Shown here: positions 29,102-41,586 of the stretch, piece by piece
Layout: every line of letters starts with the position of its first letter
Position numbering within the stretch: position 1 is the stretch's first letter
Source of the DNA: Amphibacillus sp. MSJ-3
Lineage (GTDB): Bacteria > Bacillota > Bacilli > Bacillales > Amphibacillaceae
NCBI RefSeq assembly: GCF_018919165.1
Contig: NZ_JAHLQM010000001.1
Span: 1-64,000 of the forward strand
Length of the DNA: 64,000 nucleotides
Direction: 5' to 3'
The notes under the pieces: model-generated
What the model was told of the DNA's origin: nothing
Databases searched by the model: none
The model's input: the letters and a program-made list of their open reading frames with translations, nothing else
Translations under genes and position numbers: made by a program

Positions 29102-31387
29102 TTATTCTATTTGATTCATCATCCATGTTTTTAATTCTTGATAATTTGTATAATAGAGTAACTCTTGAATTTCTCTTTGTTTTAATCTATTTTGATAAAA
29201 TATTGATTCCGATAAATCTCGCTTTTCCGCTTCTTCATTGAGATAGATAACCTTATTATCTATTTTAACAAACTTTAGCTCATAAAACACATTAATTATA
29301 AACTCAATTTTTTTATTATTCCACCCTTTATAATTAATGATTTTATTCTGTTCATGTTTGTGATCATATTTACCATACTTAATTAGATATCCATAAAACC
29401 ATTTGAAATCATCTCTAGTTGGCAAAGTTGGCCAATTGTTTTTCTCGTCCAAGCTATAGCAGGCATAAATATTATTCGGCTTAGTTTTCGATAGTAAAGC
29501 TGATAAATCAGACAGCTGACTGGGCAAATCAATTAAAAGCAATTCTGTTATTTGACCTAGATTTTGTTCTTTAGTCTGAGCAATTGGTGTTATATCTAGA
29601 TCATCCCTTGCTGTTAGCTTTTGAAAGCTTACAGCAAGGTATTCTTTATCCATTAAATGTTGAACCTGCTTATGCCAGAATTTAGAGCCCCTATAGTCAA
29701 AAAGTTGCCGTTCTTTAATTCGAAAATCTTTAATGATTAATTGTGGTGACTGTTTTCCATTCCACTCATTTATTTGCAAATGCCCAATAACTTCAAGATG
29801 ATCATTTGAAGTCATTCGATTGATTTGATCTCCAAAACCAAAACCGACTGAAGCTAATTGATAGTCATCTTGTTCAAGATTAAATTTCAAATGATTTTTT
29901 TCAGTACCGATCTGCTTTAAATCAAGCGGTTTACCCTTGACATAAAAAATAGGCTTAGGATTAGCCATGCCGAAGGGAGCAAGTTGATTTATTTTTTTAA
30001 TCGTTTCTAGTTTTAAATCTTTTAAATTAAGTTCAAGTTCAAGGTTTACTTGTTCTTTGTAGTCCTCAGATTGAAGTTTTTGATTAGCTAATTGATTCAA
30101 GGATTCTCTTACTCTATCAACTCGATCGATCTTTAGAGTCATACCAATGGCCTGAGCATGGCCACCAAATTGAATAAATTGATCATGAAGCTCCATGCCA
30201 TTTCCAAATAAATCAAAGGCTGCTATACTTCGTCCCGAGCCCTTAGCAATTTGTTCATCCTGCTTTAGGGTAAGACATATTGCTGGTCTCTGATAGATTC
30301 TAACTAATTTTGAGGCAACTATACCAAGAACCCCTTCATTCCAGCCTTCCTTGGCTACAACAATTACAAATTGATTATCTTTTTCATTTAAATTGACTAA
30401 TTCAATCGCCTCTTCAACAATTTGATTTACAATTCGCTGACGCTCTTGATTAATTAAATCAATTTCTGTTGCTAATCGTTGTCCTTCTTCCATCTCACTG
30501 GTTAACAAAAGCTCGACAGCAGGGTAAGCACTCTCTAGACGACCAGCAGCATTCAATCGTGGGCCGATTGCAAAGCCGACATCCTGTTCATCAACGATTC
30601 CTTTAATCGCAGCAACTTCTTTAAGTGCTACAATACCTGGGCGCTTACTGTTTGCAAGTGATTCTAAACCAAACTTAACTAGAATTCGATTCTCATCGAT
30701 GAGTGGCACTAAGTCAGCTACTGTACCAATAGCAACCAAATCTAGAAACTGCTTAGGCAAGTATCCCAATAAATAATGTGCTATTTTAAATGCAACACCA
30801 ACTCCAGCTAACTCTTTAAACGGATAGTCTTTTGATAATTTTGGATGGATAATTGCATATGCCTCTGGTAGCTTATCTTGAACCTCATGATGATCAGTAA
30901 TAATCAAATCCATATTAAGTTCTTTGGCTACTTTAGCCGATTCAAATGCAGCGATTCCTGTATCTACTGTAATGATGAGGTCAAATCCTTGTCGCTTCGC
31001 TTCCCTAAAAGCTTGCGGATTCGGGCCATAGCCCTCTGTAAAGCGATTAGGAATATAATAGTCACACATCGCACCAAGTTCATGCAGGGTTTCAACTAAA
31101 AGGGTTGTAGCAGTCACTCCGTCTGCATCATAATCCCCAAAGACTAAGATACTTTCACCTTGTTCAATAGCCAAATCAATTCTTTGTTTAGTCTTTTCTA
31201 ATCCATCTAATTGTTTAGGATCATATAAGTGATCCAAATTTGGATTAAGAAATTGCTCCATTTCAAATGATTCAGTAAAACCCCTATTTGTTAATAACAG
31301 ACTCAATATATCTAATGCTTCGTCTGTTTGTTTCACTTTTTGATTATCTTTATATGTAAAATTCCAATTCATTTGACTTTGTAACAT
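29102..31387 (-). CDS. recJ: Single-stranded DNA exonuclease RecJ
   Basis: A 761-residue 5'-3' ssDNA exonuclease. DHH-domain motifs are present: VFGDYDADGVTAT near 82-94, LIITVDTGIA near 136 and IITDHHE near 160. DHHA1 carries GRSIAAFDLF and FGGHAQAIGMTL near 390-420. The C-terminal 200 residues form the OB fold and the extra Firmicute RecJ_C domain. It acts in recombinational and base-excision repair. Start ATG at 31387 with GGGGTGA upstream. Confidence 0.96.
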   Translation of the reverse strand: MLQSQMNWNFTYKDNQKVKQTDEALDILSLLLTNRGFTESFEMEQFLNPNLDHLYDPKQLDGLEKTKQRIDLAIEQGESILVFGDYDADGVTATTLLVETLHELGAMCDYYIPNRFTEGYGPNPQAFREAKRQGFDLIITVDTGIAAFESAKVAKELNMDLIITDHHEVQDKLPEAYAIIHPKLSKDYPFKELAGVGVAFKIAHYLLGYLPKQFLDLVAIGTVADLVPLIDENRILVKFGLESLANSKRPGIVALKEVAAIKGIVDEQDVGFAIGPRLNAAGRLESAYPAVELLLTSEMEEGQRLATEIDLINQERQRIVNQIVEEAIELVNLNEKDNQFVIVVAKEGWNEGVLGIVASKLVRIYQRPAICLTLKQDEQIAKGSGRSIAAFDLFGNGMELHDQFIQFGGHAQAIGMTLKIDRVDRVRESLNQLANQKLQSEDYKEQVNLELELNLKDLKLETIKKINQLAPFGMANPKPIFYVKGKPLDLKQIGTEKNHLKFNLEQDDYQLASVGFGFGDQINRMTSNDHLEVIGHLQINEWNGKQSPQLIIKDFRIKERQLFDYRGSKFWHKQVQHLMDKEYLAVSFQKLTARDDLDITPIAQTKEQNLGQITELLLIDLPSQLSDLSALLSKTKPNNIYACYSLDEKNNWPTLPTRDDFKWFYGYLIKYGKYDHKHEQNKIINYKGWNNKKIEFIINVFYELKFVKIDNKVIYLNEEAEKRDLSESIFYQNRLKQREIQELLYYTNYQELKTWMMNQIE

Positions 31388-31446
31388 AAATTCACCCCTG
31401 ACTAACTCATCATTATACTAGAGTCAACCAAGGGGTTCAAATATAT

Positions 31447-31785
31447 TTAATTATCATTCTGATTGTTTTCATCAATGACTTCTACTTCTACTGTTTCAAT
31501 AGCTTGTTCTTGCTCAGATGCTTGATTCATACGTAATTGCTCATTTTCTGATACTAAATGACGCATTTCTTTACGAATACTGATCAAATGATAAATGCTA
31601 AAACTAGCTGTGATCAGGCCCCCAAATAGAGTAGAAGTTAAAATGACCAAGATTAATGGTGATTCAGTAGTTGTAAATAAATAATTGACTTCTACCGCTT
31701 CTACATTTATAACAGCAAATATCGCAACAATAAGAGCAAATATTAAAGCAGAAATAATGTATACTTGACCTTTCAAATCGATCAC
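31447..31785 (-). CDS. LapA-domain membrane protein (YrvD-like)
   Basis: A 112-residue protein with two transmembrane helices (about 8-30 and 42-65) followed by a cytoplasmic helix and an acidic Glu/Asp-rich tail. The spacing fits the LapA/DUF1049 family, with NVEAVEVNYLF between the helices. In B. subtilis yrvD precedes recJ in the same way. Function in Gram-positives is unknown; in E. coli LapA/LapB affect lipopolysaccharide assembly, which does not apply here. Confidence 0.8.
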   Translation of the reverse strand: MIDLKGQVYIISALIFALIVAIFAVINVEAVEVNYLFTTTESPLILVILTSTLFGGLITASFSIYHLISIRKEMRHLVSENEQLRMNQASEQEQAIETVEVEVIDENNQNDN

Positions 31786-31799
31786 CTCTTATAAATATA

Positions 31800-31990
31800 G
31801 TTTTACCGCAGTGCAAGTGTCAGTAAAGACCCGATTGGTTCAAGGACCTTTAGATCATACCCTTTTGGTAGTCACAAATGTTTTCGGGGGGACAGGAGGA
31901 GACAGACTAAACTCACCAGGTCCTGTGGTAAGGTCTGTATCACCTAGATCCTGTAAAACCAAACCTCACTGATTGAAGTTTCACTTTATT
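31800..31990 (+). repeat. Dispersed intergenic repeat, copy D
   Basis: Starts TTTTACCGCAGTGCAAGTGT, skips most of the first hairpin, continues with ACCCGATTGGTTCAAGGACC, the GATCATACCCTTTTGGTA block, the CAGGTCCTGTGGTAAGGTCT block, and ends CTCACTGATTGAAGTTTCACTTTATT. It has at most a fragment of one tandem subunit (AAATGTTTTCGGGGGGACA). Lies between the lapA-like gene and secDF. Confidence 0.85.
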
Positions 31991-32025
31991 CTAATCTACC
32001 ACTTCTCAATCTAATCCAAACACAA

Positions 32026-32060
32026 ACTTTGAAGTCGACACCTATATCGACTTCAAAGTT
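32026..32060 (-). terminator. Terminator of secDF
   Basis: On the minus strand ACTTTGAAGTCGA pairs perfectly with TCGACTTCAAAGT over an 8-nt loop, about 15 nt after the stop codon, though the T tract after it is short. Confidence 0.85.
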
Positions 32061-32073
32061 ATCACACTTTTCA

Positions 32074-34329
32074 TTATACTTGTGGTCCTGTAACTTTTTT
32101 CTTTTTAAGATAGGTAATCGGTTTTTCCTTAATATTTCTACCACGCCAAATTAACCATAATTGGGCAGCGATAAACATTGAAGAATACATCCCAGCTAAT
32201 AGACCAACAACTAATGCAAATGAGAAATTCGTGATCGCATCTGCCCCAAAAAGGTATAAGAGAACAGCAGCAACGATAATTGTTAAGCCCGTATTAATAC
32301 TTCTTGTCAAGGTTTGCATTAAGCTATCATTAACAATCACTTTTAACTCTTCATACGAACGAACGCGTTGTTTCACTTTTAAGTTCTCCCTGATTCGATC
32401 AAAAGTAACGATTGTATCATTAATTGAATAACCAACTATTGTAAGAATTGCCGCAATAATTGTAACATCAAATTCAATTTGAAATAAGCTAAAGAAGGTT
32501 AACATTACCAGAGCATCATGTAGCAATGCCGTAATTGCTGTGACAGCAAAATAATATTCAAATCGGATTGTCACATAAATAACAATGAAGACTGCTGCAA
32601 ATAGAACAGCTAATAATGCATTACGGGCTAACTCTTGTCCAACTACCGGTGATACTGTACTGACATTAACATCAGCTTGGTAAGATTCTGTAAAATGTTC
32701 TCGAATATCAGATACAATATCTTGATCCAAAGGTTGATCAAAACGTACCACTGCAATTTCATTTTGATTTCCAGAATAAGAGATAGAATGGGCCTCTAAA
32801 TCAAATCTTTCAAGTTCTTCAATAATCTGTTCTTCTGCTATTTCTTCACTTGTTGTTATTTCTACCCGTGATCCAGAAGTAAAATCAACACTTAAGTTCA
32901 ACCCAAAAACAGTCAATGATATAACCCCAATGACAATAATCACAAGTGATACACCTAAAAAAGCCTTCCAATGCTTAACAAAATCAAACTTTCTACCAAA
33001 AAATGATGTCTCAACTGGTGATGAATCTCTAATATCACGAATTTGTGATGGTTTTAGACCAAACCATGCATAACGTTTATTTAAAAATCTACTCTTCACC
33101 CATAACCCTAATAAGAAACGAGAAATAAAGACTGAGGTCAGAAAGCTCAGCAAGATACTTACGATGAGTAATGTTGCAAAACCTTTGACAGAACTCGTTC
33201 CAAATATAAATAAGACACCTGTTGCAATCAAAGTGGTCAAATTGGCATCGAGAATAGATGAAAAGGAGTTTTTGTTGGCAGCCTCGAAGGCAGCAATTGT
33301 TGTTTTACCCAACTTTAATTCTTCTTTCATTCGTTCATAAGTAATGATATTGGCATCAACTGCCATACCAACTCCTAGAATTAGGGCTGCTATACCTGGA
33401 AGAGTTAGAACACCATTCATCCATCCAAATACTAATATAACTAAATAAATATACAAACTTAGCGTAATAACTGAAATGACACCAGGAAAACGATAGACAA
33501 CAATCATAAAAATAAAAACAAATAATATCCCAAGTGCACCAGCAAAAACAGTTTCATTCATAGCATCCAGCCCAAATTGTGCGCTAACAGAAGTTGAATA
33601 TTCTTCATTTAAATTGACAGGTAATGAGCCAGCATTTAAGATATCAGCAAGTTGTTGTGCCGATTGCACGGTAAAGTTCCCATCAATTTGAACAGTAGTT
33701 TCATTTAACACACCTTGAATCATTGGAGCAGAGATAAATTTAGGGTCTTCCTTTTCTACTTCTTCATAAAAAGAATCCCCTTCCTCGTAGTCTAACCAAA
33801 TAACCAAATAATCTGGGATTGAGGAATCCTCTAAAATTGTTCGGGTTACCTCACCAAATTTATCACCATCTTTTAATTGTAATGAAACGACTGGTTGATT
33901 TGACTGTGGATTATAGTCCTGGCGTGCCCCACCCTCGACTAAATCGGATCCATCTAAATACTCTTTTCCTTCTACATCACGAAAGGAAAGTCGTGCAGAT
34001 GTTGCAAGTAATTCCCTAGCCTCTTCTTCATTATCAATACCCGCAAGTTGGACACGAATTCGATTTGGTTCTTCAATCATAAAATTCGGTTCACTTACAC
34101 CTAATACATCGACACGTTGTCTTAGTGATTGAACAGTTGCTTCCAAAACATCGATGTTAATCTCCTGTTCTTCATCAATCGGTTCCACTTCATATAGAAT
34201 TTCAACACCACCCTGTAAATCAAGGCCTAATTTCAAATCATGAGCAGCATCCATTACTGTTGTCCCAATCACAATCGCTAAAGTTATTACAATAATGCCG
34301 AAACTGATCAATCGGTTTTTCTTAATCAT
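32074..34329 (-). CDS. secDF: Protein translocase subunit SecDF (fused)
   Basis: A 751-residue RND-type membrane protein that uses the proton gradient to aid Sec-dependent export. SecD and SecF are fused, as in Bacillus. The SecD half begins with one helix, then DLKLGLDLQGGVEILYEVEP (D1 motif), a large extracellular domain and five helices. The SecF half begins near residue 455 and has the VDFTSGSR motif. About 12 transmembrane helices in total. The ATG at 34329 is chosen: GGGAGG lies 11 nt upstream; the ATG at 34338 would be only 2 nt from it. Confidence 0.96.
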   Translation of the reverse strand: MIKKNRLISFGIIVITLAIVIGTTVMDAAHDLKLGLDLQGGVEILYEVEPIDEEQEINIDVLEATVQSLRQRVDVLGVSEPNFMIEEPNRIRVQLAGIDNEEEARELLATSARLSFRDVEGKEYLDGSDLVEGGARQDYNPQSNQPVVSLQLKDGDKFGEVTRTILEDSSIPDYLVIWLDYEEGDSFYEEVEKEDPKFISAPMIQGVLNETTVQIDGNFTVQSAQQLADILNAGSLPVNLNEEYSTSVSAQFGLDAMNETVFAGALGILFVFIFMIVVYRFPGVISVITLSLYIYLVILVFGWMNGVLTLPGIAALILGVGMAVDANIITYERMKEELKLGKTTIAAFEAANKNSFSSILDANLTTLIATGVLFIFGTSSVKGFATLLIVSILLSFLTSVFISRFLLGLWVKSRFLNKRYAWFGLKPSQIRDIRDSSPVETSFFGRKFDFVKHWKAFLGVSLVIIVIGVISLTVFGLNLSVDFTSGSRVEITTSEEIAEEQIIEELERFDLEAHSISYSGNQNEIAVVRFDQPLDQDIVSDIREHFTESYQADVNVSTVSPVVGQELARNALLAVLFAAVFIVIYVTIRFEYYFAVTAITALLHDALVMLTFFSLFQIEFDVTIIAAILTIVGYSINDTIVTFDRIRENLKVKQRVRSYEELKVIVNDSLMQTLTRSINTGLTIIVAAVLLYLFGADAITNFSFALVVGLLAGMYSSMFIAAQLWLIWRGRNIKEKPITYLKKKKVTGPQV

Positions 34330-34436
34330 ATCGTCCATTTCCTCCCTTTAATGACCACAAAAAAAAACAAAGGCACTTCATCAGATCGTTTATGTATGTT
34401 AATTCGTCTTGATTTCACTGTTAGACAAATGTATAA

Positions 34437-34718
34437 CTACATATCAGTTAATGCAGCTATTGAAGCCATTAAATCATCTGACTGATATGTTTCCATTGTT
34501 AAATAAGTCATGAACACATGGCCACTTAAATGAAATACATCTTCGACTACTTGGTATAACCTTAGTTTCTTGTTTTTACGCCATACTTTCGCTAATAAAC
34601 AATCCCAAACCATATCGGATGTTACATCACCATAGCCCAGTAAAGTAAGTTCTTCAGCTTTACTTTCAATCACACTTCTGATTACTGGTTTCCAGTCTTC
34701 AACATGCCTTTCCGTCAT
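34437..34718 (-). CDS. ComN-like post-transcriptional regulator
   Basis: A 93-residue protein of the ComN/YrzD (post-transcriptional regulator) family, with the pattern ELTLLGYGDVTSDMVWDCLLAKVW and a C-terminal LMASIAAL. In B. subtilis ComN controls comE mRNA and locates to division sites and poles through DivIVA. The ATG at 34718 has AAGGAGG 7 nt upstream; the frame extends 18 codons further without a ribosome site. It sits between secDF and spoVB as in B. subtilis. Confidence 0.85.
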   Translation of the reverse strand: MTERHVEDWKPVIRSVIESKAEELTLLGYGDVTSDMVWDCLLAKVWRKNKKLRLYQVVEDVFHLSGHVFMTYLTMETYQSDDLMASIAALTDM

Positions 34719-34836
34719 GAAAATACCTCCTTGAGCATTGTTAATCTTCATCAATTTGTCATGCTTGTACACTCTTCATGCATATAATTCATTGTATATG
34801 AAATTTATAACTTTGAGAAGGTAGGATTTATAAATT

Positions 34837-36378
34837 ATGCCAAAGCAATCATTTTTAAAAGGGACAGTTATTCTGATAGTTGCTGGTCTCATCTCTCGGT
34901 TACTGGGATTCTTTAACCGCATCATTATGGCAAGATTAATGGGTGAAGAAGGAATTGGGTTATATAACATGGCAATACCTACTTTATTTTTAGTGTATAC
35001 CTTATCACAGGTTGGTCTCCCAATTGCTATTTCAAAACGAATTGCAGAAGCAAACGCACAGAATGATCAACATAAAATAAAAAAAATTCTAATCGTATCT
35101 TTAAGTATTACAGGGATCCTTAGTTTCATGTTTGTGGGCCTATTAATCTTCATTTCACCTTTTATTGCTCAACATTTACTAACAGATCAACGAACATTGT
35201 ATCCTTTATTAGCAATGACACCAATGATTCCAATCACGAGCTTCGCCTCTGTATTACGAGGTTATTTTCAGGGATTTCAAAATATGAAACCTCAAAGTTA
35301 TGCCCAAGTCCTCGAACAAATCGTTAGATTAGGTACACTTACATTCTTCGTTAAACTTTTACTACCTTATGGTCTTGAATATGCTACAGTTGGTGCAATG
35401 ATATCTGGTACTATTGGTGAACTCATTTCCTTGCTTTTTCTTTTAAGCTATTTTAAGTCAAGTAAAAGGCCAAGAATTAGAAATCGACTTTTCTTATCAA
35501 TTAAAAATTGCAAAGAAACTGCTCAATCATTGTTCTCAATCGCAATTCCGAGTACTGGTAGCCGACTCATCAGTTCTTTATCGAATTTTCTTGAGCCAAT
35601 TTTAGTTGCACAAAGTCTTGCTTATGCCGGTTTTTCTTCAATAGCCGCAACAAAACAATATGGACTTTTAACAGGTTATGCCATTCCATTATTGCTATTC
35701 CCTATGTTTATTACCCACGCATTAGGAGTTGCTCTTATTCCAAATATTAGTGAAGCTGAGGCGAAACGTCAACATCATACAGTCCATTATCGAATTGATC
35801 AAGCTATCCGCATCTCATTTGCGTCGGGTGCAATTGCTACAATTGTTCTAATATTATTCCCTGGTCCGATCTTGAATTTTATGTACAATAATACACAGGC
35901 AAGCTATATCACTCAATTTATGGCACCATTTTACTTATTTGCATACGTTCAATTCCCTTTAAACGCAAGTTTACAAGCATTGGATTTCGCAAAGGTTGCC
36001 ATGTGGAACACCTTAATAGCGACTTTTGTAAAATATACAATTTTAGTCGTATTGACAAGTCAACCGTCACTAGGTATTTTTGGAACTGTACTTGCCTTAG
36101 CTGTCACATCGATACTAACAACATGTCTTCATTACAGTAGTTTAAGGAAATTAATTAATTATCGCTTAAATTTTCTCACCATCTGGAAAATGATTGGTTT
36201 ACTTTCGATTACTTATTTAACAGCTAAAGGATTGATCAGATGGATACCAAGCTATCAAACGGATTTGGGTCACTTATTAATCCTTCTGACTATTTTAAGT
36301 TGTTTGTATCTTTGCTATTTATTTATTTTAAGAATTATAACCTTAAGTGAATTAAAACCGCTGTTTAGAAAACGCTGA
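34837..36378 (+). CDS. spoVB: Stage V sporulation protein B (MOP-superfamily flippase)
   Basis: A 513-residue polytopic membrane protein (about 14 helices) of the polysaccharide/oligosaccharidyl-lipid exporter superfamily. SpoVB is thought to flip a lipid-linked precursor for spore cortex peptidoglycan. The N-terminus GTVILIVAGLISRLLGFFNR followed by EEGIGLYNMA is typical. Its position opposite the comN-like gene and secDF matches B. subtilis spoVB. The start ATG has GAAGGTAGG upstream at a longer than ideal distance. Confidence 0.93.
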   Translation: MPKQSFLKGTVILIVAGLISRLLGFFNRIIMARLMGEEGIGLYNMAIPTLFLVYTLSQVGLPIAISKRIAEANAQNDQHKIKKILIVSLSITGILSFMFVGLLIFISPFIAQHLLTDQRTLYPLLAMTPMIPITSFASVLRGYFQGFQNMKPQSYAQVLEQIVRLGTLTFFVKLLLPYGLEYATVGAMISGTIGELISLLFLLSYFKSSKRPRIRNRLFLSIKNCKETAQSLFSIAIPSTGSRLISSLSNFLEPILVAQSLAYAGFSSIAATKQYGLLTGYAIPLLLFPMFITHALGVALIPNISEAEAKRQHHTVHYRIDQAIRISFASGAIATIVLILFPGPILNFMYNNTQASYITQFMAPFYLFAYVQFPLNASLQALDFAKVAMWNTLIATFVKYTILVVLTSQPSLGIFGTVLALAVTSILTTCLHYSSLRKLINYRLNFLTIWKMIGLLSITYLTAKGLIRWIPSYQTDLGHLLILLTILSCLYLCYLFILRIITLSELKPLFRKR

Positions 36379-36394
36379 TCTCCTGATCAGCGTT
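36371..36394. terminator. Convergent terminator between spoVB and the DUF421 gene
   Basis: AACGCTGATC and GATCAGCGTT form a perfect 10-bp stem with a TCCT loop. It overlaps both stop codons (spoVB ends at 36378, the opposing gene at 36387), and a T-rich tract follows on the plus side. Confidence 0.85.
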
Positions 36395-37028
36395 TCTTTT
36401 CTAAATCAATATACCATTGATCTGCTGAATCAATCGTGCAGTATAAAATATCTTCAAGTTTGTAATAGCCCTGCTTACCGAGCTCCTCCATCAACCAATC
36501 TCGTGACTTTTTTAATACATCAAGAGTATGATCTTGAATTTTACCATCTGCAATAAGTAAATGAACAAATCCAACAGAGACAGCTCTCTCCTTTGCAAAA
36601 ACAGATAGTTTCCCTGATGGTTCAAGAATGGCATATTCAACATCTTGAACACTCTTAACACTTTTTTCATGAAGTTGTTGAATTAAATCATCAAAATTAT
36701 ATCTGTGTTTTCTCATTTCATCTTTATTAATCCTACCATTTAAAATGATAAGTGAAGGTTTCCCTTCAAACCAATCTCTAAAACGCTTACTCTTAAGAGA
36801 GATTAAAGCTGTTGTACGTTGAATAATAACAAGAACGAGCATGGGAATAAGTGAAGTTAATATTCCTTTATCCGTATCTTCTATAACAATCACCGCAATT
36901 TCTGCCATCATAATCGAAATAACAATATCTAACAAGCTCAATTCCCCAATTTCCCGTTTTCCCATTAAACGAAAGAAAAAAGCAATAAAACAATAAGTTA
37001 TAATTGTTCGGCTAATTATAATCCACAT
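36387..37028 (-). CDS. DUF421 membrane protein (YrbG-like)
   Basis: A 213-residue protein. Three transmembrane helices lie in the first 80 residues (with the RLMGKREIGELSLLDIVI signature), followed by the cytoplasmic DUF421/YetF domain with GRINKDEMRKHRYNFDDL and EYAILEPSGKLSVF. B. subtilis has yrbG of this family between spoVB and yrzE. Some homologues are linked to germination or spore functions, but the molecular role is unknown. Confidence 0.88.
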   Translation of the reverse strand: MWIIISRTIITYCFIAFFFRLMGKREIGELSLLDIVISIMMAEIAVIVIEDTDKGILTSLIPMLVLVIIQRTTALISLKSKRFRDWFEGKPSLIILNGRINKDEMRKHRYNFDDLIQQLHEKSVKSVQDVEYAILEPSGKLSVFAKERAVSVGFVHLLIADGKIQDHTLDVLKKSRDWLMEELGKQGYYKLEDILYCTIDSADQWYIDLEKKR

Positions 37029-37311
37029 TCATGATCACTCGCTTTTGTTTTATTACAGTTAAGTTTCCCATCTAAATAAATAATATGAACCTTGATCACC
37101 ACATTTAGAGATCCCTACCTAGCTTTCATCCAATTAAATATAATCCCTATAAATGTTTTGATACATTTATAATTAAATGAATGCGTTAGGAATTTTACCT
37201 TTAGTTAAACTTATGGTCTATTCTATTCGGGGTAAAAAGTCTATTTCATTATGAGAATTCATATATTATTAGTGATACTTTGGACAAGGACATTAAAAGG
37301 AGGAAAAGTAA

Positions 37312-37695
37312 GTGAAGCAACGTCTAGAAGCACTCATGTACGGTTGGCTATCTATTATTATCTTGCTTATTATATCAAGCTTGGCACTTGCCATTTTATT
37401 ACGTTTTACCTCATTAACGAATCCATTACTAGACAACTTGGCTATAATTGCCGCCTTTATCATACTCTGGCTTAGTGGGTTAATAAGTGGCCTTAAAGCA
37501 AAGCAAAAAGGCTGGATGATTGGTCTAACCTTAAGTTTAAGTTATAGTTTAATCATTTATCTTTATCAATATTTAGGCTATAATCAACAGTTTACATTAA
37601 AACAAATCCTTTACCATCTTGGATTCTTACTTGTTGCTGTATTTGGTGCAGTTCTTGGTGTAAATATTGGTGGCGGAAAACAAGAAAATAGTTAA
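37312..37695 (+). CDS. YrzE-like four-helix membrane protein (TIGR04086 type)
   Basis: A 127-residue integral membrane protein with four predicted helices (about 10-33, 40-60, 68-88, 100-120) and a Lys/Gln-rich end. It fits the TIGR04086/YrzE family by size, topology and position between the DUF421 gene and yajC. Function is unknown. The start is a GTG at 37312 with AGGAGG 8 nt upstream. Confidence 0.82.
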   Translation: MKQRLEALMYGWLSIIILLIISSLALAILLRFTSLTNPLLDNLAIIAAFIILWLSGLISGLKAKQKGWMIGLTLSLSYSLIIYLYQYLGYNQQFTLKQILYHLGFLLVAVFGAVLGVNIGGGKQENS

Positions 37696-37968
37696 TTCAA
37701 ATATCCTTTCAACCCTAGTTTTAATTCCTAGTCAGTATTTTTAATTTAACTTGATTCTTTTACTCAATCATTTTGTGGTTAGTCAAGCAAATAAAGATAG
37801 AAACGGTTATGTTTATCCTTTTTGTAATAAACAAAACCATTTTTCATGCTCAAGGATGGTGGTCTCTAATCTCTGTCTGTTAAGGAGGGAATCATAAAAA
37901 ATAAAGATTCACTATTATAGCGAATTTAATATCGCTTGACACTTTATTTGACCAGGGTTAATCCTTTA
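37696..37968. other. Intergenic stretch without recognisable gene
   Basis: Between the yrzE-like gene and the yajC terminator. AT-rich; no reading frame with a ribosome site, no tRNA or known riboswitch seen. A small GCGAATTTAATATCGC palindrome occurs at about 37919-37934. Confidence 0.5.
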
Positions 37969-38003
37969 AAAAAAGATGGCCAGCAAATGCTGTCCATCTT
38001 CTT
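37967..38003 (-). terminator. Terminator of yajC (end of the ruv-queA-tgt-yajC group)
   Basis: On the minus strand AAGATGGACAGCA pairs with TGCTGGCCATCTT over a short loop and is followed by seven T. Confidence 0.9.
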
Positions 38004-38011
38004 TTCTTATC

Positions 38012-38302
38012 CTAATTATTATCTTGTTCTTCTGTCTGAACTGGTTCAACAACGTGTTTTACTGCTGACCGTTCATATGTAAGTTTCTGACCGCCACCTA
38101 CATCAATATGAATCGCATCTTCATCAAGTGAATGAACAACACCTTGTAAACCTCCAATAGTAACGATTTTATCGCCCTTCTTCAAATCAGCTTGCATTTG
38201 ATTAATCGCTTTTTGTCGTTTTTGTTGTGGTCTAATAAGTAAGAAGTAGAATACTAAGCCCATTAAAATAAATGGTAATAGTAAGCTAATCATCTCTGCC
38301 AT
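38012..38302 (-). CDS. yajC: Preprotein translocase subunit YajC
   Basis: A 96-residue protein with one N-terminal transmembrane helix (about 5-22), the FLLIRPQQKRQKAINQM junction and a small beta domain with GDKIVTIGGLQGVV. YajC associates with SecDF in other bacteria. It follows tgt, a near-universal arrangement (ruvAB-queA-tgt-yajC). Confidence 0.95.
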   Translation of the reverse strand: MAEMISLLLPFILMGLVFYFLLIRPQQKRQKAINQMQADLKKGDKIVTIGGLQGVVHSLDEDAIHIDVGGGQKLTYERSAVKHVVEPVQTEEQDNN

Positions 38303-38324
38303 AATTATTTCACCTTCCTTTCAT

Positions 38325-40518
<2,194 letters not shown>

Positions 40519-40564
40519 AATATACTCCTAACATTAGCTAAAACCTAGTTAAAATGATCATTAA

Positions 40565-41572
40565 TTATTCCTTGGCTTTCGGCAGAGCCCGATTAAAATG
40601 TTGATATGTTTTCTCTGTAGCGATTCTTCCTCGAGGTGTGCGTTGAATAAAACCTTTTTGTAATAAAAAAGGTTCATACACGTCCTCGATTGTTTGTGAC
40701 TCTTCACCAATCGTTGCGGCTAAAGTATCTAATCCTACAGGACCACCTTGAAAAGCATCCAAAATAGATAAGAGAAGTTTATGATCAATGTGATCTAACC
40801 CTGTTTTATCCACTTGTAGCATTTCTAAAGCCTGTTGAGTCGTCTCCAATGATATCTCATACTCACCTTTAACTTGTGAAATATCTCGAACCCTTTTTAA
40901 TAAACGATTAGCAATTCGGGGTGTTCCTCTAGAACGCCGAGCAATTTCTAAAGCTGCTTCTTGATTGATCGATACATCAAAAATATTTGCTGTTCGTTCA
41001 ACAATTTCCGTTAAATCTTCTATCTCATAATACTCTAAACGACTTAACACACCAAAGCGGTCTCTAAGTGGTGCAGTTAAAAGACCTGCTCGCGTTGTTG
41101 CTCCGATCAAAGTAAATGGCGGTAAATCAAGTCGAACAGAACGTGCAGTTGAACCGGTACCAATCACAATATCTAAACAAAAGTCTTCCATTGCGGGATA
41201 CAGAATTTCTTCAACTGCCCTTGGTAATCGGTGGATTTCGTCAATAAACAAAACATCCCCAACTTCAAGTGACGATAGTATAGCCGCCAAGTCGCCAGCT
41301 CTTTCAATGGCAGGTCCAGAGGTTGTCCGAAATTCAACATTCATTTCATTGGCAATTATAGAAGCCATTGTTGTTTTTCCAAGTCCAGGGGGGCCATACA
41401 GCAAAACATGATCGAGTGGCTCGTTTCTAAGTTTGGCAGCTTCAATAAAAATAGCTAAATTATCTTTTGCAGTAGTCTGCCCAATATATTGAGCCAACAT
41501 CTGCGGTCTTAAACTAAGCTCGACTTCTTCCTCTTCATCAAACTGTTCTCCTGTCACCATACGTTCATCCAC
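40565..41572 (-). CDS. ruvB: Holliday junction branch migration helicase RuvB
   Basis: A 335-residue AAA+ motor that drives branch migration with RuvA. Walker [10 protein letters not shown] is near 60-68, Walker B FIDEIHRL near 109-116, sensor 1 GATTRAGLL near 158, arginine finger region PLRDRFG near 169, and a winged-helix domain at the C-terminus. It lies 14 nt after ruvA. Confidence 0.98.
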   Translation of the reverse strand: MDERMVTGEQFDEEEEVELSLRPQMLAQYIGQTTAKDNLAIFIEAAKLRNEPLDHVLLYGPPGLGKTTMASIIANEMNVEFRTTSGPAIERAGDLAAILSSLEVGDVLFIDEIHRLPRAVEEILYPAMEDFCLDIVIGTGSTARSVRLDLPPFTLIGATTRAGLLTAPLRDRFGVLSRLEYYEIEDLTEIVERTANIFDVSINQEAALEIARRSRGTPRIANRLLKRVRDISQVKGEYEISLETTQQALEMLQVDKTGLDHIDHKLLLSILDAFQGGPVGLDTLAATIGEESQTIEDVYEPFLLQKGFIQRTPRGRIATEKTYQHFNRALPKAKE

Positions 41573-41586
41573 ATTTCACACCCCAC

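Noticed and set aside
37919-37934. GCGAATTTAATATCGC palindrome as an operator
   Set aside because: Short, AT-rich and isolated; no regulator or second copy links to it.
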